This document shows, in pieces, positions 46,574 through 59,207 of a stretch of 64,000 nucleotides of DNA (its first letter is position 1; the number at the start of each line of letters is the position of its first letter). Below the pieces are notes generated by a model that worked only from the letters and a program-made list of their open reading frames with translations, was not told where the DNA came from and did no database searches. The stretch is from Nemophila menziesii. Lineage: Eukaryota; Streptophyta; Magnoliopsida; Boraginales; Hydrophyllaceae. The stretch lies in contig JARWIR010000008.1 of assembly GCA_029959085.1 (NCBI GenBank), forward strand, positions 7,502,001 to 7,566,000. Direction: 5' to 3'. Position numbers and translations under genes: made by a program.

Positions 46574-46964
46574 ATGCCCAAAAAGAAGAAGAATGGTGGT
46601 ATTTCTTCAACATCCAGCCCGCAGGTTGTACTAAAAAAGGTAAATTCTCAAATTTCATAAGTAAAGTTTTTATTTTATTAGATTATTCTTACTTATAAGG
46701 ATAACTACTATTGTTGTACTATTTTAGAGGATAATTGATCCCAAATAAATATTATTTAGGATCAATTAGTTTCAAATTAAATAACATATATATTTATTTA
46801 TATAATAGTAATATTAAATAAAAATATTGTAATTTTTGCAGACTCCAAAAAAGGATGTAACAGAAAATGTTTGCAATGCAACATCACAATCAATTCAGAA
46901 TAAAGGGCACAGACGCAATAACAAGAGAAAACAATTGTTTCCTCAACGATCTCCTTTAAAATAG
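46574..46964 (+). CDS. small basic protein gene, unit 4
   Basis: Exons 46574-46639 and 46842-46964, with a 202-bp intron. The protein differs from unit 1 at Arg45 and Leu52. It sits immediately downstream of the recombination junction at 45585/45586. Signals are intact. Confidence 0.48.
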
Positions 46965-47231
46965 TTTTAATGTTTACATCTAAGATTATAATTGTAATTG
47001 GAATGATTTCTATAATTTCTTTAATAAAATGTTACTTATAATTTAAGTTCACTTTTGTAGCCCCACCATCAATGATAATTTTGTTTTTGTCTGATTAATT
47101 GTATGTTTAAAATTGATAAAGTCAAGCTAAATGCAAAACTAAGAGTTGTTTATACATAATTGTTTTCTTCCAAAATTATCATGCTAGATCAATAAAGTAA
47201 ATATAATCTTTTGGCATAAAAAAAGAAGAGA

Positions 47232-47294
<63 letters not shown>

Positions 47295-49230
47295 TTTTTC
47301 ACCCTTATATCACTTCATATGTGTAACCCTACGTGGCATTAAATAAAAGAGAGGAAATGCTACAATAATGCAATACCATGTGGGGGAAACACTATACAAT
47401 ATAAAATGTGTGATATCTAAAGATGCAACATCTATAATCATCCTATGAAAAAAATTAATCAAATTTTTTCTCTTTCCCAAATAGCTAGTGTGGAAGTTTG
47501 GAACGACTATAATACACAGAAGAGGGTGGATATTAGTAACAACAGAGAGTTCGAATCGAAAGGACATTATATGAACAAGGAAGATACCAAGTATGGTTGT
47601 TACAGGATAACTTCTACTACCTTTGTTTTTATCACTATCTAAAATATCTGGCTGAAAAAAGACCCTTTTTTTGAACACCAAATGGAATACGAAATAAATT
47701 ATCATCTCGAAGTATAATCTTATGAGAATTTCTTAGGGAGTGATTGGGATGTGGACAAGTTTAATAATATGCCTTTCAAAAGAGACTCCTCTAACCTTAT
47801 CACCAACTTAGTTGTAAGAGACTGACCTTACACTTGAATAATTTTGGTGACACTTCTTTTGTAGATGGACAAGATATTATATGTAATTATATAATTGAAA
47901 AGAATACTTCCAATACTCCAGTCCTCTATAAAGGTAGAATTTTATGTTGTAGCTCAGTTATTAATGGAATAGCGACAATAGTTTGTTTGGCATGCTAAGC
48001 TGCAGACTCTTTCAAGGATGGGAAGGTTGTGGTTCACACTAATATCCTTATTGTCGTCCACGTCCTGAAAAATACACTGAAAATTATATCTTTTATTGAT
48101 TGTAGATATCATAGTTATATTAAGCATGTTCCTAAGTATTATAGTATGGAGGTCGATCTTTTGGCTATGTTTTTTTTATAACCTCATGCCAAAAAACTGG
48201 CCGTAGGTACCTATCTCAGATTTAATCAGATCTCAAAAAGGGACTAGTAAATAATCCAGGAGTAGCTAAATAATTACTTTTCACCTATTTTTCATTTAAT
48301 ATTAATGCCTTTTGACGAAAAAAAAACCGGGCTTAATCAAGATCTCGACCCCCATAACCATCACACCTTTCACCAAATTGATTTGCAATTAATGTTCCAC
48401 CATAATAAATGCAAATTAATTCCAATAAATCCTAGTCCACTTTTTTCACATCCTTTTTCATATTCTCCTTATAATTAATTTTTTTATATCATCATCTCTC
48501 TAACTTAATTATCATTTTGAATTATTTTAGCCTACCAACCTGGCAACCTACAAACATCTTTACCCTCCTATAAAAACTAGTGATTATTTCACTAATTTCA
48601 CAATTCTACCTAAAACACTCCCTTAAGAGCCTCATCTAATATCTCTCTTGTTCTATATTTACGCTCTTCATTTTGAGGTATAATTTACACCTTATTCCAT
48701 ATGTTAAGAATTTATTCCAAATTAAATTTTATATAAGTAACACATATTTCCATTAATATTAATATAGTCAAACAAGCATTATATTAGTGACAAAGGAAAA
48801 ATATTGCATTTCCATTCTATTTTCACCCATTTTGAGTTAATTACTCAAAAGGTCCAAAAACATGTTCACGCAGCCTCAACAAGTCTACTTTTTTTTTTCG
48901 CCCCGAAGTGTCTAATAATCGATGAGTTGTCTTGAATTTCTAATGAGTTACGAGTTTTATTTAATGGATTACCGGTTACATATTTTTTTGGGTCACATGT
49001 TCTTTTAATGGGATACGTGTATATCAATTAGTTATGTGCGTGTGTTTGGTGTTGACCCTGTTAGGCCACAATTTTTTTACATGGACCCTTTGGGTCAAAC
49101 ACCCATTTATGTATATCATATATTATGGATAACTATAATATAAATATATATATATATATATATCAAATTAATATATTTGTAATTTAGAATTAATTCATTG
49201 TAATTCTTAGAAAAATTAAAGAGTCAAAAA

Positions 49231-49621
49231 ATGCCCAAAAAGAAGAAGAATGGTGGTATTTCTTCAACATCCAGCCCGCAGGTTGTACTAAAAAAGGTAA
49301 ATTCTCAAATTTCATAAGTAAAGTCTTTATTTTATTAGATTATTCTTACTTATAAGGATAACTACTATTGTTGTACTATTTTAGAGGATAATTGATCCCA
49401 AATAAATATTATTTAGGATCAATTAGTTTCAAATTAAATAACATATATATTTATTTATATAATAGTAATATTAAATAAAAATATTGTAATTTTTGCAGAC
49501 TCCAAAAAAGGATGTAACAAAAAATGTTTGCAATGCAACATCACAATCAATTCAGAATAAAGGTCACAAACGCAATAACAAGAGAAAACAATTGTTTCCT
49601 CAACGATCTCCTTTAAAATAG
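49231..49621 (+). CDS. small basic protein gene, unit 5
   Basis: Exons 49231-49296 and 49499-49621, with a 202-bp intron. It is predicted to give the same protein as unit 3 (Lys29, Leu52). Signals are intact. Confidence 0.48.
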
Positions 49622-49889
49622 TTTTAATGTTTACATCTAAGATTATAATTGTAATTGGAATGATATCTATAATTTCTTTAATAAAATGTTACTTATAATT
49701 TATGTTCACTTTTGTAGCCCCACCATCAATGATAATTTTGTTTTTGTCTGATTGATTGTATGTTAAAATTGATAAAGTCAAGCTAAATGCAAAACTAAGA
49801 GTTGTTTATACATAATTGTTTTCTTCCAAAATTATCATGCTAGATCTATAAAGTTAATATAATCTCTTGGCATAGAAAAAGAAGAGAAT

Positions 49890-49934
<45 letters not shown>

Positions 49935-51885
49935 GCTTTTTCTTCACCCTTATATCACTTCATATGTGTAACCCTACGTGGCATTAAATAAAAGAGAGAA
50001 AATGCTACAATAATGCAATACCATGTGGGAAAACACTATACAATATAAAATGTGTAACATCTAAAGATGCAACTTCTATAATCATCCTATGAAAAAAATT
50101 AATCAAATCTTTTCTCTTTCCCAAATAGTGTGGAAGTTTGGAACGACTATAGTACACAGAAGAGGGTGGATATTAGTAATAACGGAGAGTTCGAATCAAA
50201 AGGACGTTATATGAACAAGGAAGATACAAAGTATGGTTGTTACAGGATAACTTCTACTACTTTTGTTTTTATCACTATCTAAAATATCTGGATTGGCTGA
50301 ATAAAGACCCTTTTTTTGAACACCAAATGGAATAAGAAATAAATTATCATCTCGAAGTACAATCTTATGAGAATTTCTTAGGGAGTGATTGAGATGTGGA
50401 CAAGTTCAATAATATGCCTTTCAAAAGAGACTCCTCTAACCTTATCACCAACTTAGTTGTAAGAGACCGATCTTACACTTGAATAATTTTGGTGACACTT
50501 CTTTTGTAGATGGACAAGATATTATATGTAATTATATACTTGGAAAGAATACTTCCAATACTCCAGTCCTCTATAAAGGTAGAATTTTATGTTGTAGCTC
50601 AGTTATTAATGGAATAGCGACAATAGTTTGTTTGGCATGCTAAGCTGCAGACTCTTTCAAGGATGGAAAGGTTGTGATTCACACTAATATCCTTATTGTC
50701 GTCCACGTCCTAAAAAATACACTGAAAATTATATCTTTTATTGATTGTAGATATCATAGTTATATTAAGCATGTTCCTAAGTATACGGAAAAATATGGGT
50801 ACGTATTTTTCTAGACAAATGTGGCCATGAAAGAAGAGGGATTAAGTGGAACAGAATTGGCTGGGTGGTAGAGTCGTGGAAACGCTTGTTTCTAAAGTAT
50901 GGAGGTCGATCTTTTGGCTATGTTTTTTTTATATAACCTCATGCCTAAAAAACTGGCCATAGGTACCTATCTCCGATTTAATCAGATCTCAGAAAAGGAC
51001 TAGTAAATAATCCAGGAGTAGCTAAATAATTACTTTTTACCTATTTTTCATTTAATATTAATGTCTTTTGACCAAAAAACCGGGCTTAATCTTGATCTCG
51101 ACCCCCATAACCATCACACCTTTCACCAAATTGACTTGTAATTAATGTTCCACCATAATAAATGCAAATTAATTCCAATAAATCCTATTCCACTTTTTTC
51201 ACATCCTTTTTCATATTCTCCTTATAATTAATTTTTTTACATCATCATCTCTCTAACTTAATTATCATTTTGAATTATTTTAGCCTACCAACCTGGCAAC
51301 CTACAAACATCTTAACCCTCCTATAAAAACTAGTGATTATTTCACTAATTTCACAATTCTACCTAAAACACTCTCTTACGAGCCTCATCTAATATCTCTC
51401 CTCTTCTATATTTACGCTCTTCATTTTGAGGTATAATTTACACCTTATTCCATATGTTAAGAATTTACTCCAAAATAAATTTTATATAAGTAACACATAT
51501 TTCCATTAATATTAATATAGTCAAACAAGCATTACATTAGTGACAAAGAAAAAAAATTGCATTTCCATTCTATTTTCACCCATTTTGTGTTAATTACTCA
51601 AAAGGTTCAAAAACATGTTCACGCAGCCTCAACAAGTCTACTTTTTTTTTTCGCCCCGAAGTGTCTAATAAATGATGAGTTGTCTTGAATTTCCAATGAG
51701 TTACGAGTTTTATTCAATGGATTACCGGTTACATATTTTTTTGGGTCACATGTTCTTTTAATAGGATACGTGTATATCAATTAGTTATGTGCGTGTGTTT
51801 GGTGTTGACCTTTTTAGGCCACAATTTTTTTACATGTACCCTTTGGGACAAACACCCATTTATGTATATCATATATTATGGATAA

Positions 51886-51918
<33 letters not shown>

Positions 51919-51986
51919 CAAATTAATTTATTTGTAATTTAAAATTAATTCATTGTAATTCTTAGAAAAATTAAAGAGTCAAGAAA

Positions 51987-52377
51987 ATGCCCAAAAAAAA
52001 GAAGAATGGTGGTATTTCTTCAACATCCAGCCCGCCGGTTGTACTAAAAAAGGTAAATTCTCAAATTTCATAAGTAAAGTGTTTATTTTATTAGATTACT
52101 CTTACTTATAAGGATAATTACTATTGTTGTACTATTTTAGAGGATAATTGATCCCAAATAAATATTATTTAGGATCAATTAGTTTCAAATTAAATAACAT
52201 ATATATTTATTTATATAATAGTAATATTAAAAAAAAAAATTGTAATTTTTGCAGACTACAAAAAAGGATGTAACAAAAAATGTTTGCAATGCAACATCAC
52301 AATCAATTCAGAATAAAGGTCACAGACGCAATAACAAGAGAAAACAATTGTTTCCTCAACGATCTCCTTTAAAATAG
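51987..52377 (+). CDS. small basic protein gene, unit 6
   Basis: Exons 51987-52052 and 52255-52377, with a 202-bp intron. Changes against unit 1 are Pro at 17, Thr at 24, Lys at 29, Arg at 45 and Leu at 52. The frame is open and splice signals are kept. Confidence 0.46.
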
Positions 52378-54488
52378 TTTTAATGTTTACATCTAAGATT
52401 ATAATTGTAATTGGAATGATTTCTATAATTTCTTTAATAAAATGTTACTTATAATTTAAGTTCACTTTTGTAGCCCCACCATCAATGATAATTTTGTTTT
52501 TGTATGATTAATTGTATGTTTAAAATTGATAAAGTCAAGCTAAATGCAAAACTAAGAGTTGTTTATACATAATTGTTTTCTTCCAAAATTATCATGCCAG
52601 ATCTATAAAGTAAATATAATCTCTTGGCATAGAAAAAGAAGAGAATGGATATATATATCCAGTTTTTTCTTCACCCTTATATCACTTCATATGTGTAACC
52701 CTACGTGGCATTATATAAAAGAGAGGAAATGCTAAAATAATGCAATACCATGTGGAAAAACACTATACAATATAAAATGTGTGACATCTAAAAGATGCAA
52801 CTTATGTAATCATCCTATGAAAAAAATTAATCAAATCTTTTCTCTTTCCCAAATAGTGTGGAAGTTTGGAACGACTATAGTACAAAGAAGAGGGTGGATA
52901 TTAGTAATAACGGAGAGTTCGAATCAAAAGGACATCATATGAACAAGGAAGATACCAAGTATGGTTGTTACATGATAACTTCTACTGCCTTTGTTTTTAT
53001 TACTATCTAAAATATCTGGATTGGTTGAATAAAGACCCTTTTTTTGAACACCATCATCTCGAAGGACAATCTTATGAGAATTTCTTAGGGAGGGATTGGG
53101 ATGTGGACAAGTTCAATAATATTCATTTCAAAAGAGACTCCTCTAACCTTATCACCAACTTAGTTGTAAGAGACTGATCTTACACTTGAATAATTTTGGT
53201 GACACTTCTTTTGTAGATGGAGAAGATATTATATGTAATTATATAATTGGAAAGAATACTTCCAATACTCCAGTCCTCTATAAAGGTAGAATTTTATGGT
53301 GTACCTCAGTTATTAATGGAAAAGCGACAATAGTTTGTTTGGCACACTAAGCTGCAGACTCTTTCAAGGATGGGAAGGTTGTGATTCACACTAATATCGT
53401 TATAGCCGTCCACGTCCTGAAAAATACACTGAAAATTATATCTTTTATTGATTGTAGATATCATAGTTATATTAAGCATATTCCTAAGTATAAAAGTATG
53501 GAGGTCGATCTTTTGGCTATGTTTTTTTTATAACCTCCTGCCAAAAAACTGGCCATAGGTACCTATCTCCGATTACTCAGATTTCTAAACGGGCCTAGTA
53601 AATAATCCAGGAGTAGCTAAATAATTACTTTTCACCTATTTTTCATTTAATATTAATGTCTTTTGACCAAAAAAACCGGGCTTAATCTAGATCTCGACCC
53701 CTATAACCATCACCTTTCACCAAATTGACTTGCAATTAATGTTCCACCATAATAAATGCAAATTAATTCCAATAAATCGTAGTCCACTTTTTTCACATCC
53801 TTTTTCATATTCTCCTTATAATTAATTTTTTTATATCATCATCTCCCTAACTTAATTATAATTTTTAATTATTTTAGCTTACCAACATGGCAACCTACAA
53901 ACATCTTTACCCTCCTATAAAAACTAATGAATATTTTCACTAATTTCACAATTCTGCCTAAAACACTCCCTTAGGAGCCTCATCTAATATCTCTCTTGTT
54001 CTATATTTACGTTCTTCATTTTGAGTTATAATTTACACCTTATTACATATGTTAAGAATTTACTCCAAAATAAATTTTATATAAGTAACACATATTTCCA
54101 TTAATATTAATATAGTCAAACAAGCATTATATTAGTGACAAAGGAAAAATAGTGCATTTCCATTCTATTTTCACCCATTTTGAGTTAATTACTCAAAAGG
54201 TCCAAAAACATGTTCACGCAGCCTCAACAAGTCTACTTTTTGTTTTCGCCCCGAAGTGTCTAATAATCGATGAGTTGTCTTGAATTTCTAATGAGTTACG
54301 AGTTTTATTCAATGGATTACCGGTTACATATTGTTTTGGGTCACATGTTCTTTTAATGGGATATGTGTACATCAATTAGTTATGTGCGTGTGTTTGGTGT
54401 TGACCTTGTTAGGCCACAGTTTTTTTACATGGACCCTTTGGGTCAAATACCCATTTATGTATGTCATATATTATGGATAACTATATTT

Positions 54489-54535
<47 letters not shown>

Positions 54536-54600
54536 AGTTAATATATTTGTAATTTAGAATTAATTCATTGTGTTCTTAGGAAAATTAAAGAGTCAAAAAA

Positions 54601-54987
54601 ATGCCCAAAAAAAAGAAGAATGGTGGTACTTCTACATCATCCAGCCCGCGGGTTGTATTAAAAAAGGTAAATTCTCAAATTTCATAAGTAAAGTCTTTAT
54701 TTTATTAGATTATTTTTACTTATAAGGATAACTACTATTGTTGTACTATTTTAGAGGATAATTGATCCCAAATAAATATTATTTAGCGTTAGTTTCAAAT
54801 TAAATAACATATATATTAATTTATATAATTATAATATTAAATAAAAATATTGTAATTTTTGTAGACTCCAGTAAAGGATGTAACAAAAAATGTTTCAAAT
54901 GCAACATCACAATCATTTCTGAATAAAGGTCACAGACGCAATAACAAGAGAAAACAATTGTTTCCTCAACGATCTCCTTTAAAATAG
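54601..54987 (+). CDS. small basic protein gene, unit 7 (most diverged)
   Basis: Exons 54601-54666 and 54865-54987, with a 198-bp intron using GTAG at the acceptor. About ten residues differ from unit 1, including Thr10, Arg17, Val25, Ser32 (the only Cys lost), Phe39 and Leu40. The frame is nevertheless fully open. The GT of the putative 5'UTR intron donor is changed (GAGTTATAA near 54023), so upstream splicing may fail in this copy. It is probably the oldest-diverging unit at the array edge. Confidence 0.42.
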
Positions 54988-55256
54988 TTTTAATGTTTAC
55001 ATCTAAGATTATAATTGTAATTGGAATGATTTCTATAATTTCTTTAATAAAATGTTACTTATAATTTAAGTTCACTTTTGTAGCCCCACCATCAATGATA
55101 ATTTTATTTTTGTCTAATTGATTGTAAGTTTAAAATTGATAAATTCAAGCTAAATGCAAAACTAAGAGTTGTTTAAACATAATTGTTTTCTTCCAAAAGT
55201 ATAATGCCAAATCTATGAAGTAAATATAATCTCTTGGCATAGAAAAAGAAGAGAAT

Positions 55257-55301
<45 letters not shown>

Positions 55302-55364
55302 GTTTTTTTATCACCCTTATATCACTTTATATGTGTAACCCTACGTGGCATTAAATAAAAGAGA

Positions 55365-56440
55365 GGTAAAATGAGTAACTATGAGAGATAAACGATTTGA
55401 TTGACGTTAAAAACCTCCATACAGGAGATTATATGGGGTGAAGTATACAAGGTTGATATAAAATAATTACGTACGCATCTTAAGTATCCACATAATAATT
55501 ATTATTAGTACCCCCCTCTATTTTCCTAAATTGGTGCTAAACTTTATACGAACTTAGAGAAAAATTACGAAGAATATTACTAGATGAGAAGAAACAAAAT
55601 TAGAATACATAAAGTTCATTTACACCATATATCTATCTTTATATGCAACCATTTGAATAAGTTGGTAATCATGAATGGGTTCTAAAACTCAAAGTTGAGA
55701 TATTGCCATAAGAAGAAGTCTGATAAAAGTGGAAATATGTCGTGGATGGTCGTATTTCTCTATTTCATGTGTAACCTCTTTCATGGTTTCCATATGGTTC
55801 ACTTAAATCTTTTCATATAAAAATGATATTTATCAAAATAAAAACTTGTATCAGATCATTAGACAAATTAATGATAAATCTATAAATCTATCTTGCCATG
55901 ACACTGAAATTCTAATATTCAACATAATCTTCATGTTCATTCCAATAAGTATAACATAAATTCTTAGTTGTACCCTCTCCAAACTTATTTTTTTTTATTT
56001 GATTACGTTTGACGAGTATAAAATGATTATAATTGATCGTCTAGTTAATAAATTGATCATCTAGGTAAAAAATTTCATAAATATAAATAATAATCTAAGT
56101 AAATACCATACAACAGTGATGTCTCCTAGAAGGTTTTCCAAATTCACTCTACAGGATCAAATAAAATCAATATAACATTAAACATGATTATTTCTTTAGG
56201 GCCGCGAGGGTGTTAGGCCTGATTAACACCATTCATGCAAGTTTGTAATTTGGGGAAAATGTATTTGAAGACCTTAAAAGTAGCATAAAATTACACACCA
56301 TACATTTTTATAAAACAAAAATAAATTCTAAAATTGTATTTGAACACTTTAACAATAGAGAGTCAAATTACACGGCTGGTATTTTCAAGGAAACACCTAT
56401 AGCAATAAAACATTTGGCTCGTATCATATATCTAAAATGC
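55365..56440. other. unique right flank of the array, unassigned
   Basis: Sequence leaves the repeat at GAGAGG|TAAAATGAG. No gene or repeat recognised. Confidence 0.45.
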
Positions 56441-56529
56441 TATGTGTATGTATGTATGTATGTATGTATGTATGTATGTATGCATGTATGCATGTATGAA
56501 TGTATGAGTGTGTTTGATGTGTGTGTGTA
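56441..56529. repeat. (TATG)n microsatellite
   Basis: About 15 imperfect TATG units are followed by a short GTGTGTGT run. The - strand ORF through it (56424-56666) encodes a His/Thr/Tyr repeat and is an artefact. Confidence 0.93.
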
Positions 56530-56573
56530 AATAAAGATCTTAAGATTTTCCTAAAAAAGAAAATCTGAAGATA

Positions 56574-56880
56574 CTTTGAGAATCGTATAGAGGACGTGAT
56601 AAATAAATTATTTACCTTAAAATTTTGTTCAAAAAATACAACAATGATGCCAAATAACACAAGCAATTTTTCTTAGTCACGAGCCCTAAAAAAATGTCTC
56701 TAGAGTTTACTTTTCTAATGGTCTGAAGATATTGTGGAAAGTGTAGGTAAAGTACGGAAAACTAAATTTTTTTACATTAAAATGTTGTTCGAATAATGGA
56801 ACAATATTGCCAAAGAAAACAATCCTTTTACTTAGTCTAGAGCCATAAAAAATATCTCTAAATATTTTTTTCATTCCCAA
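56574..56880. repeat. diverged direct duplication, ~150 bp x 2
   Basis: Copies at 56574-56721 and 56722-56880 share the order TCTGAAGATA, TTACNTTAAAATNTTGTTC, GCCAAA, TTAGTC, GAGCC.TAAAAAA and TCTCTA. They differ by many substitutions and small indels. Confidence 0.75.
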
Positions 56881-57084
56881 AGGTTTAAGAAACATTTGTT
56901 TCCATTCATTTAACCCAACTCAAAACAAAATCAACATAACCGGAAGTGTAAGGGATATCAACTACATTCTATGTATGTTTGTTCACCCTCACAATGATAA
57001 CTTCATTCTGATCCACACTTAATAATTTGTTCACATCCATACGTAGTTTGGACTCAATGTTGCGAATCCTGTTACCAATAGTAT

Positions 57085-57720
57085 ACACCTTGCCTGGAGG
57101 CCGTAGATTCATTCAACAGTCCCAAAGAATTTATACAATTATTTGGTACCCTACAATATTTATGTAACATAGAACTAGGCTTAACTAGTGTCATAAATTC
57201 AACGTTCCAAAACATGTAAAGGATGAGTATCTTTCATCCCATACCAACTAAGTGGATTTAGTTGCTATGTAAAACATACTCTGTAACTCATAAAAATATT
57301 TTCTTTTCGTCATGATCTATCTATCACAAGTTTTAGCGACGTTGATTGTGCAACCATTATACAACTTTTGGTATGCTATATGGTTAGGTAAAAAGCTAAT
57401 TTCATGGAGTTATGAGAAGCAACCTAATGTATCAAAATCTAAAACTGAATATCCTTCCTTATTTGTCTTTAAAATATTTTCGATTCTTTATATTATTGAC
57501 TTTATAAAAATATGACTTGTAACAAGTACATCCATATTTTCTAATATTGTATGTATAATACACATATCATAAAATCTCATTGTTCATCAACGTAGCAAGT
57601 ATATTAAAATTGGATATACATTTCATTAGAGAGAAAGGTTAATGATTTTATTGTGAAGCTAAAATACATCGACGTTGATTATCAAAAGGTGTACATACCC
57701 ACCAAACCACGATATCATCA
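57085..57720 (+). pseudogene. Ty1/copia RNase H remnant
   Basis: A short frame reads LISWSYEKQPNVSKSKTEYP (57390-57450), the copia SWSSKKQPTVSRSSTEAEY block. A second reads VHQRSKYIKIGYTFH (57580-57630), the HERTKHIEIDYHF block. KYIDVDYQKVYIPTKP (57660-57710) is then the last block before the domain end. Several stops separate them. It is a different, more decayed copia lineage than the one at 4.8 kb. Confidence 0.68.
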
Positions 57721-57769
57721 TAATAAGGAAATAATTTATGGCAAGTCATTTGACCCACCTCCATCAACT

Positions 57770-57960
57770 TATTATGGAACCTTATAAGAATCAACTAAAG
57801 ATCTTGATTTATTTATATATAAAATAACAGTTAATGTTTAGATATTTAAATATAGTTGTAGATAAGATATTTATCTTTATCTCATATAACAATTCATTGT
57901 AATCTAATTTTAAATACTCAATAAATACAATCAAAAATACCGTGAAAATATTTATCCCTT
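57770..57960 (+). repeat. possible LTR remnant of the decayed copia
   Basis: It lies shortly after the RNase H end. It contains TAGATAAGATATTTATCTTT, a pattern common in small plant copia LTRs, and ends near TACTCAATAAATACAATC. The ends are not defined. Confidence 0.35.
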
Positions 57961-58902
57961 TCATTTAAAGGTTATATAGGGATTTAGAATATCATACGTT
58001 TTCAAAAAATAGTGCGAAACTAATAGTGTATCGATTATATTTCTAAATATATGCAATGGTAATCTTAATCTGGTTCATACAAACACCACCTTATACTTGA
58101 ATAAGAACATAATTATATTACACGCACGATTGTAAGCACATCATAAATCAGGCTCCATTTATATGTGAATGAGAAAATAATTCTTTAGGGCACATGAACA
58201 AGCCTAAAAAATGAGACCATTCAAGTCGGTCAGATGATATCGTTGAAATTTAGTCTGATACTACGGTAATTATTAAAGGTGCTTTGAGTGAATGGTCTAA
58301 TACAAAAAACGCCCATTGGTGTAAGTCAAAATGAACAAGTAAAATAATATTATGTGTGGAATACTCAAATGTTTCTCGTCATATGGATGGTCATTTGAAT
58401 ATTCTTCACTTCCTTATGAATTATACATTTATATTTTATGAGCTATGAATTTACAAGTAAAGGAGAAAATAAACACATACAACATGTGTGAAATAATTGA
58501 AATAAAAATCAAAGAGTAAATCAAATAATCAATTAGAATTGTGATCATCATAATATTTAGTAGTTATTTAAACTAATATTTATAATTTTTTCACTAACAG
58601 CCAAATAAAGTATTGGAAGAATATGAGTTAAATGCCATGCACTATAGAAATAATTAATTACCTTTAAAATTTTATAGTTTTCTTGTAATCTGAGATATTT
58701 TCATCTCCTTCTATAATCTGACCCATTTATATTATTTTTTCAAGTTAAATTTCTAACCAACACTTGCAAGTTTTTGTTGTTCTTTCTATTTTTATCATTT
58801 TTTATGGATCTTAGCTCATTACTACATAATGTTCTAGATCACTATAAAGATATTAAATAGGAAGGTTTTTTTGGGACATGTTCGCCTAATCCACATTTTG
58901 AG

Positions 58903-58905
<3 letters not shown>
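57961..58905. other. unassigned AT-rich stretch
   Basis: No gene, repeat unit or RNA recognised. Confidence 0.45.

Positions 58906-58978
<73 letters not shown>
58906..58978. repeat. (TA)n microsatellite
   Basis: About 36 AT units, uninterrupted. Confidence 0.97.
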
Positions 58979-58980
<2 letters not shown>

Positions 58981-59070
58981 TGTTTAAGTATTGGTGACAA
59001 TCAAAAGGGTTACACTCATGATTTTAAAATCACATGTTTAGATTCGAAACATGTAACTTGGTTCCTTCAT

Positions 59071-59207
59071 GATTACGTCATTTTTATTAATAAAACATGT
59101 AATGAAATCCATGATAGATATTTTTTTATTAATAAACATGTAATGAAATCTATGATAGATTACGTCATTTTTTATTGCTAAAACATGTATTGAAATTTAT
59201 GATAGAT
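59071..59207 (+). repeat. short tandem triplication within LINE sequence
   Basis: Three ~45-bp copies contain variants of AAAACATGTAATGAAATC and TATGATAGAT. Confidence 0.75.

Larger units (their letters stand above)
36476..55364 (+). repeat. seven-copy tandem array of a LINE-plus-gene unit (~2.64-2.87 kb)
   Basis: Units begin at GGAAATGCTAC (or GAAAATGCT): 36476-39122, 39123-41760, 41761-44481, 44482-47352, 47353-49997, 49998-52724 and 52725-55364. Each holds ~0.97 kb of LINE 3' end (zf-RVT and RNase H remnants), then ~1.4 kb of a gene-like cassette, then a (TA)n tract and a ~95-base tail ending AAATAAAAGAGA. On the left the first unit is continuous with upstream LINE sequence. On the right the last unit runs into unique DNA. 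Copies are highly similar, with unit 7 the most diverged. Length differences come mainly from (TA)n tracts, a ~113-bp segment in units 4 and 6, and a partial repeat at 45.5 kb. Confidence 0.95.

Noticed and set aside
36476..55364. A CRISPR-like or classical satellite array
   Set aside because: Units are 2.6-2.9 kb and composed of a LINE fragment plus a gene-like cassette. There are no short repeats with unique spacers.
56424..56666. His/Thr/Tyr-repeat protein on the - strand
   Set aside because: It is a translation of the (TATG)n microsatellite.
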